The notes beneath the pieces were generated by a model, which did no database searches, was not told the origin of the DNA, and worked only from the letters and a program-made list of their open reading frames with translations. Shown here piece by piece: positions 50,801 through 59,800 of a stretch of 64,000 nucleotides of DNA. A program made the position numbers and the translations under genes. The number at the start of each line of letters is the position of its first letter. Position 1 is the stretch's first letter. This DNA comes from Aquila chrysaetos chrysaetos (lineage: Eukaryota > Chordata > Aves > Accipitriformes > Accipitridae): NCBI RefSeq assembly GCF_900496995.4, contig NC_044012.1:22296759-22360758 (forward strand), given 5' to 3'.

Positions 50801-53800
50801 AGAAGAGTCTTCTTTTGGAGCTGAGTAATGAATCACAGTGAATGGCACAGTTTCTGAAGTATTAGATTTGAGTTGCTTCGCTTAAACTGTGTTGTTTAAG
50901 TACACTTTTTAAGTTGTCCAATTCTTTAGGTGCCTGATTGAATGCAGAGATGAGTACAAGTACAATGTGGAAGCTGTGGAGCTGCTAATCCGCAATCACC
51001 TTGTTAACATGCAGCAGTATGACCTTCACTTGGCTCAGGTAAAGGGAACCTGTTCTTTTGGAGAAGGGTTACGGTCAGTCCACTGTAAGATTTGTGGTTG
51101 AACTTTAATTGCCTTTGTTATGTTGACAGTCAATGGAGAATGGCTTGAACTACATGGCTGTGGCATTTGCCATGCAGTTGGTAAAGATCCTGTTGGTGGA
51201 TGAAAGAAGTGTTGCCCATGTAACAGAGGCAGATCTGTTTCACACAATTGAGACGCTCATGAGGATTAATGCTCATTCCAGAGGAAATGCCCCAGAAGGG
51301 TGAGATTGAAATACTGTGCAATGTATTACTTCTCTTGTGCTCACTTGTGATTTGAATGTTATATAGGCAGTGTCTCATATCATTCAGTCATATGGCTTTA
51401 AACTTTCTCTAGGGCTGCAGTCCTATGTTAGTTTAAACTGTCACTTATGTAATAGTGCTGATTTTATGTCAAAATAGAGGCAGCTGCAGCATCACATCAA
51501 ACTGAATGCTTGAGCAGGAAAATCTTTCTATGTACTGTGCTCCAAAATACCATGGTACTGTGAGAAACTTGCTTGAATTCCTGCTTTATCACAAATTTAG
51601 GCAATATTCTTACCTGTCTAAATCTTAAATGTCTAGGTGTTAATTTGTTTAATCACAAGCAATTCATCAAATGAGACCACTCTTTCTGCTCCTTTAGACA
51701 ATTTTGTTTAGAGTCTACAAAGCAATTGTGCACTAATCTCACATGGCTTGTGTATCCACCAGCAGCTGATTGGGCAGCAAATGTTGCCACAGCATCTGGA
51801 AATACCTGTGGGACTTGCAGGCCTCCTGTTACTAAGGTGGAAGCATTGCTGCTGGGTTTGAGGAAGACATAGGTTGGAGCTTGGAGAACTCTGGACTGCT
51901 GTGAGAGCAACCAGCAGCTGGCTGGAGGTGGTGGCAGTGGCTGTCACTACTAACACAACTGCTAGTGGGAGGTCCCAAAACAAAAGTCCTTTTGTCTGCA
52001 GTTGGTGTTGGTAGACTGTCTTTGCTCTAAGACTTGATTTTCACTGCAGCCAAATTTAGTGCCCCAGTCAGGCTGTTTAGCACTGGCATCTCCCTATCTT
52101 GGAGCATTTTAGGGCTTCCGAAGTCTGCAAAAGTGAAGTTATTTCTAGTGGTGCTTTGTTGCAGCACACTGCTGTATGAGTTGGAGTTGAACTTCAAAGC
52201 TTGTATGACTTCAGTGTTCCTTCTTTCATCATAAAAGTAGCTGCTTTCATGACTTATTTCTGCTATTTCATTGAGGACTGGGAGATATGAAGATTTAGTA
52301 TAAGAAATAATTTGCTTGCTTTCAACTACATTTGACTGAGCTTCCAGTTCCTGCACCTTCTGAGGGAGGAGAAATTCTAACTTGGCTCTTGCTCTGGTCT
52401 GTTGCATTAGATTACCTCAGCTGATGGAAGTGGTCCGATCGAACTATGAAGCAATGATTGACCGTGCTCACGGAGGTCCCAATTTCATGATGCATTCAGG
52501 AATTTCCCAGGCCTCTGAGTATGATGATCCACCAGGTCTGCGGGAGAAGGCAGAATACCTGCTGAGGGAGTGGGTGAACCTGTACCATTCAGCTGCAGCA
52601 GGCCGTGACAGTACCAAAGCATTCTCTGCATTTGTTGGACAGGTAGAGCTTTTGGAAAGAAAGGTGCTTTTTATTCAACATAAGTAGGGTGTGATGCCCT
52701 CCATTTTAAAGCAGTATTATAACCATGTTAGGCATCCTTTTGAAACTTTCAGGTGTGTGGCAGTTGACTTATCAAAATTTTGTCTGGTTTTGATGGTAAA
52801 TTTCTGTAGAAACCCCTACTCTTCAACAAATCATGTTCTTCAGATACTGTAGCAATAAGTTGTCAGTTCAGACCATGAGGTTTGGGATAAGTCTGGTGGG
52901 AAAAGAACTACAGCTGAGAGAGCTCTTGGGAGTAGTTCTGACATGCTCTGTGTAATGAAGCTTGACTGGTATTGCTTCTTATGGGTAACAGTAAAAGCTC
53001 TGATATCCTATGGAAGGAAATTGCTAATAGATATGAGATGCAGGTGAATTGTTTCAGACTGTGAACAAGGGAATCCTTTTTCTAACTGGAATCATTAGAG
53101 TAAGGAAAAACTTGAAACTTCATTAGCTGAAGTGGTGCCTAAGTTTAAACAGCCTCCCAACATTTCACTCCAGGGCACCTTAACAGGTGTGATGAGCAGC
53201 ACATGTCTGCCTTTCAGGTGTGACTGAGAAGGGAGATTCCCTCAGTAGCCCAACATGTGTGGTAACAAACTCCCTATATATATATATATATATATGCAGT
53301 CATCTCCCTAAAACTGTGTTCCTGGCAGCTCCTTGACTGCAGCTGCAAGGAAGCCCCTGACTTAGTCTGTTTGTATTGTGTAATTTTCCATGTTAATGAC
53401 AGAAATGCTACAGATTTTGTAGCTACTAATGAAAAGAACTTCAAGCTACAAAGTATGCATGAAGATCTTGACTGATGCAGTGTTTTTTTTTTTTTCATGT
53501 GATTTTAGTGTCCTTGTGTGATGGCTTTTAGCCAGCTTTCTGTTGGTCTGACTTCTACTGCATAGCATTTTTTTTGTTTTTAATGGGTCCTGTATTAAAC
53601 CCTACTTAAAAAAAATTACCTCTTCATGTGACCTTACTCCTTTTTATACCTTAAAGTATGCTTATAAAGCTTACTTCAGTATAGTATACTCATAATAGTC
53701 AATGCACTTTTGTCCTGCTTCACTCTTACCACACTTGTTTAGCTTTTGTACCTATTTGATCAGATTGAAATAGCAATTGAAATATATTGAAGTGCAGTGT

Positions 53801-56800
53801 TTTTATATAATTTTTTCCTTACAGGCTTTAGCTATGGGTTTCAAAGGAGTCATCTTGTAATAACTGCATTAAACAAGGTTTTATTACTGAACTTAAATGA
53901 CCATAATTTTGGCTGCTTTAAATTAAGTGTTGCTTCCTTTCCACTAGTCTTTAGGACAAGAAGGAGCATAGAACTTTGAAGGCAGATACCTGAATTCCTT
54001 TTAAAAAAAGTTTCTCCAGAAATACTAGAAGATCTCCAAGAGTTAGCTGTATATATAGCTTCATGTCTGTGCAGTAGGAGTTTAGAAGTAATATGCTTTA
54101 TTCAAAATCCAGAGGTTTTCTGCAGTGTAATTTGTTTCATTTTGATGGCTTTAATACTGTGGGTAACAAACAAAAGGAGATCTTTTTTTTTAATATGTAT
54201 GTTATTAAAAACAACCCCCACTGCAAAACAAACAAAAAAGCCCACCCAGTCTTTCTCTGCATGTAATGTTCCTGTAAGGAAAATTCACTCTGCAAATGCA
54301 GTTTGCTTCTACAGAATGTTGCTGCAAAGTAGTGATGGTTCCTGAACTAGTAGCTGAAGTTTGCCCTTCCCGGAGCTTGTACACCCCTATGTGGGCTCCT
54401 GAATGGCTGACAAACTGAACTGCTGCCACCTCTTGCTGTCCTTCATGCAAGGTTGAGTGCTGGTGGCAGAACTGATAGTGAAACAGGCTCCTCAGCTATG
54501 CTGATGGTTGAGAAGAATTGGGATCATAAAGTCTATTTGGGAGTAAATGTCTGCTAAAATTGTGTTGCCACCCTCAAGTTGCCTTGAAAATACTCACCTT
54601 GGGGAAGAGTAGCAGAGAGAGCTTGCAACCCATCTCTCGAGAGTGTGGTAAAAATTAATTGAGCCAGGCAAGGTGGGTGCTTTGTAAAGTGTGTGTTGGT
54701 TGAAATAAGTTGTAAAATGAACTTTCTGTGGTTACAGTTCTGAGGTTTTTTTCCTTTCCCGGATAGATGCACCAGCAAGGAATCCTGAAAACAGATGACC
54801 TGATCACCCGCTTTTTCCGTCTTTGCACCGAAATGTGTGTTGAAATCAGCTATCGTGCTCAGGCTGAGCAACAGCATAACCCTGCTGCCAACCCCACTAT
54901 GATTCGAGCCAAGTGCTACCACAATCTGGATGCCTTTGTGCGACTTATTGCACTGCTGGTGAAGCACTCTGGGGAGGCAACCAACACAGTTACAAAGATC
55001 AACCTCCTGAATAAGGTTGGGAATGCTGTTTGTACTCATTGCATTTAAAGTGCATAATCAGGTGTACCTTTGCTGATAAATGTGAATTGTAGACCTTAAT
55101 GCAGACTACTGCTGAAGTATCAGATGAGGACTTTGATGGGTTGGTCACTGAAATGATAAACTGTGAAGTGGAGCATCAAGATGCCAAGTGGCTTTCTTGT
55201 TCACAAAGATTTCATATCAAAGCTGAAACTCACCTTTGTGCCTTGAAATGAAAAAATCAACTGCTGTTGTTTTGAGGCATTAGAAAGTGTGGTTTAAGGT
55301 TGGTGATTCTGGGGTGTCTCCCTTGATTTTTATGAGGGCCTTGCCTATACTCTTACACTACTTGGTTTATGGCTAGATGGTCTTAGGTAGTTAAGACCTT
55401 CCAATGCTGTGCAGTGAGTCATTGTGACGATGATCCATGGGACAGGGAGAGCAAAGTATGGTGGTTGGGAGTTGCTAATAGAGATTATAATATTAATTTA
55501 CGTAATGCTTCCAATAACTAGGATTTTTGGTTCTTGTTAGAATCTACCAATTTTTTTCTTTTTTTTTGCTAGTGGTTAAAGTATTTATATTTATAGGCTG
55601 ACTTGCAAAGTAATTCTTGCTGTCACCACTGAAATGTCTTGATCTCTTTAGGTTCTCGGTATTGTGGTGGGAGTTCTTCTGCAAGACCATGATGTTCGGC
55701 AGAGTGAGTTTCAGCAACTTCCTTACCATCGCATTTTCATCATGTTGCTGTTGGAATTAAATGCTCCTGAGCATGTGCTGGAGACCATCAACTTCCAGAC
55801 ACTCACAGCTTTCTGGTATGTATTTGAAATTGGCCACAATCCTCATCCTTTCCTGGTAGGATTAAGATTTTTTGTCTGAAGGCTATCTGACTGTTCCTTT
55901 GTGGTGGCTTAATCACATTCAGAATAACTGGTTCTCTTATAGACTGTCCACTTGCTTGTTTTAAGGAAGATGACTGGTAAAACCAAAGATGCTAAAAAGC
56001 CTTGCTTTTAGGGCTGTGTATGTTTTCCCTCAATGTTATGAAAAGCAATCTTATTGCTGTGCACTTTTAACCTGCTCTAACTTCTCTTTCAGTAACACAT
56101 TTCACATCCTGAGGCCTACAAAAGCTCCAGGTTTTGTTTATGCCTGGCTGGAACTGATCTCCCATCGGATATTTATTGCAAGAATGCTGGCACATACACC
56201 ACAGCAGAAGGTGTGGCTGCAGTTTATCTGTTCTGAATTAAAAAGCTCACACGGATGCTTATCTGGTGTGGTGCTGTTTCACATCTCTTGAAGTGCACTA
56301 GTAGCATGGCTGTCCTGTTTCTGTTGTCTTCCATATTCATGGTAACCTAACTGCATGGAGGAGAGTCTTTGTGTCAATAAACTATAGAATACAGGATGAA
56401 TTGAATTTAATAAACATGCCTTTGTCAAAATCTGGAAGAGCTGTAGTCTAGACTGAATACTGTCAACTCAGTATGGCATGTTGAGTGTTCCAGAAACACC
56501 CATAGCAGGTGATGTGTGGCTAAAGCCCTTGAAATGAGCTGTGCTGCACTCACTGCTAGAGCTAGCAGGAGGACATAACTTTGATCCAGGTTTATGTGAA
56601 GACCAATCTAATTACAGTTTTGAAATTAAGATAACTGCTCTTCATTGCATGTTTTCCACCTGTTGTTTTTTTTCTTGACAGGGTTGGCCTATGTATGCCC
56701 AGTTATTGATCGATCTTTTCAAGTATTTGGCTCCTTTCCTTAGAAATGTGGAACTCACCAAACCTATGCAAATTCTTTACAAGGTAAAAAAAATGTCAGC

Positions 56801-59800
56801 TAATGGATGCTACTCCCAACCAAAGTTGTCTGAAAATAGAGGTGTTCTGGTAGCAAAATAAGATTTACTGTTCTTTTCTTTTATATCTTAGAGTTAAATG
56901 CAAATCTGGTGTGGGACAGAAACAGGCTACCTTCCTAGATTAATTTCTTCCTGTTAATGTTAACAACATGACACAGAAGGATGGCTCTGCAAGCTCTTGG
57001 GCAGTTTCAACAGTTACACACCTCTTTTATATTATATTTTATGTCACAGGGCACTCTGCGTGTGTTGCTGGTCTTGTTGCATGATTTCCCAGAATTTCTT
57101 TGTGACTACCACTATGGGTTCTGTGATGTGATCCCACCTAACTGTATTCAGCTAAGGAATCTGATCCTGAGTGCCTTCCCACGGAACATGAGGCTTCCAG
57201 ACCCTTTCACCCCCAATCTAAAGGTAGGACTTACTTTCAGGAGTTTGATAATTGGAAGCTTTAATGCTCCAAATACTCTTTAACCAGTTTTCTTGGTGGA
57301 GACTGTGGAATTTTGGGAACAGTTTAACTGATACTTGAATTAATGCAACCATTCAAAAATTAACAGGTAATTTGAAACTTAAGTGACATAGTCAGCAGCT
57401 AGCAGAACAACATTTTTGGCACCCATAGCTACTTGGCTTGCTTGCAAGGCTTCATTGGTACCTGTAGATACTTGGCTTCCTTGCAAGGTCTGTGCAGGTT
57501 CAGCCTGAAAGGACAGGCTCTTGAGACTTGTGTTACGTGAGAACTGCATTGAGAACCTAGCTTTTGCATGGAAAACCAGAGGGCTTTCCTTTTTCCAAGG
57601 GGAGCCTGACTTGATGGTGTCCCTAGATCTGACCAGCACATGGTGTTGGAGCAAGGGTGTCTTTATCATTGTACTGTCTCATTTGTCACTGAGAAACAGA
57701 CTGCTTAAGTAGTCTTTGTGGCTTTGCTGTTTGAAAGTTCAGCCAACAGTTTGTGTCTCGGTTTTTTTCAGCTCATGCTGTATTGTATAGCTTGTGCTCC
57801 ACAGGATGCGTGGTGACTGGAGTTCATTTAACTAATTGTTGAAGAGCAGGTGTCTGAACACTATGTGATTGTAAATACTTTTTGATGAGAAACACAGATG
57901 CTATCTTCTCTTGAAAATTGAGATAAACCACTGAAGTAAGCCTCTTGCATAATGGAGAGAGACTTTGACAAGTGTTGATATTCTCTAAGTCTTTGGGCAC
58001 ATGCCAGTCTCCTAATTGTGGAATGATTAGAAGCAAACTTTCTCACACCACTAAAGCATTGTCCTATTGTTCTTCCTTGCCTGAGCTGTGCAGGGTGATG
58101 GGAGTGAAGCTGCACTACTCATTCAGTTAGTACTTCTTGAGACTGAAGAAGGCTGTTCTTGACTTGTGTGGATGTTTGTACTTTTTTAAACTACCAAACT
58201 GGCTTGAGTGTAGATAGGGAGACTTCAAAGGCAGTGACTGAATTCCCCTATGGACTTTGCCCTTGAATTCTTTTATCTTCTACTCTCAATTCTTTGAGAC
58301 AGTCATCTAATGAATTTGCACGTTAGAGACCAAGTTTCTTCTGAAATCTGCAAAAGTCTAGTGTTCTTTTTCCTTGCTGGTAGGAGAAAGTGATCAACAG
58401 CAGTAGTTGATGTAATATCATTTACAGATCTACTTTTGCAATTTGTTCCTTTAGAGAGATTGCTTATGGTTTAGCTGACTGGGTTTTCTCTCAACAGGTG
58501 GACATGTTAAGTGAGATTAATATTGCCCCACGAATACTCACAAATTTCACTGGAGTGATGCCACCTCAGTTCAAGAAAGACTTGGATTCCTATCTCAAAA
58601 CCCGTTCTCCAGTCACTTTTTTGTCTGACTTGCGCAGCAACCTACAGGTGAGTCGCTGGTTTCTGAGGATCCTGAATTTAAATAGTGTGGGACAAATAAT
58701 CTTGCTGGCTGAGTCAGCCTCCTTTCTTGCAGGAATTTTGTTGGTGTGTAGCAAGCATGTGTTCCAGGCAGTAGAAAAGCCTGTGAAAATGCACACTTCC
58801 CTGAATAATTCTTCTCCCACTCCCTAGCAGGATGTTTAAGTGTGTGTTAAGTAGTTTCAGCCAGGTGGAACTTAAGGAATGTTGACTTTAATGACCCTAA
58901 AATGATAGCAGTTGGTTTTATCTACATGAGCTGCCAAATGCTTATAGTGAAAATGTAAGATTGTCCTTGTCTAAAACTTTGACTCTTCTGCTTCCATGTG
59001 CTCAACCTTGCAAATCTTTAATGAAGAACGTAGTCAAGAGCTGATTGCATCAAGCCTGCTTTTTTTTGTCCTGGACCATTGGGTGATAAAGAGTCTTGTG
59101 GCTTCCATCACACAACTCCAGCACTGTTTACCCAGGCATTGTCTGAGAGTCAGTGGGGTTTATTGAACTTCTTTTTAGAATCTGATTAAATTTTGACTCC
59201 AAATGGATTCATTGTTATAGAAATCTATGGATCTGCATGTTAAAAAAAGAAAGGCAAATTAGCTAAAGCCCAGTTCAGACTTGTTAGCCAACCACACTTC
59301 ATACATCACAAGGCTTGGCTTGCAACAGACTTCAAGACTGAAGTTGGACTTTCTCAGGAAATTGCTCAGACTGAAGCATTCACAGATGTGGTGTGCATTT
59401 CAGCCAGCCTCTGGCACTGCTGGTGAATTCAGATTGTTCTTACCTGATTTTTTTTCTTTTAGGCAGGGAGTACAAAAATTGTCTGTTGGGTCTGTCAATA
59501 TTTTGCTGATGCTCTTGAATATGTGCTTGTGTGTGTGTGTATATATATATTTAACTGCTATATTATAAAAGGGTAAATGCCAAATTGAATTTGCGGATGT
59601 CTGAGTGTGTCGTCTTCTGTATAATCAAGATACTTGGATGCTGTTGTTGTACATGCTGTACCTTCGATTACTGAAGGAACATAAAATGTTAATGCTTTTC
59701 ATATCTTTGCTTTTAGGTATCAAATGAACCTGGCAACCGCTACAACATCCAGCTGATTAATGCACTGGTGCTCTATGTAGGTACTCAAGCTATTGCGCAC

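Noticed and set aside
53275-53295. TA run as a structured or regulatory element
   Set aside because: An ordinary microsatellite in the middle of an intron.
54554-55039. 161-codon minus-strand open frame
   Set aside because: More than half of it is the antisense of CNOT1 exon 40; conserved codons on the other strand explain the openness.
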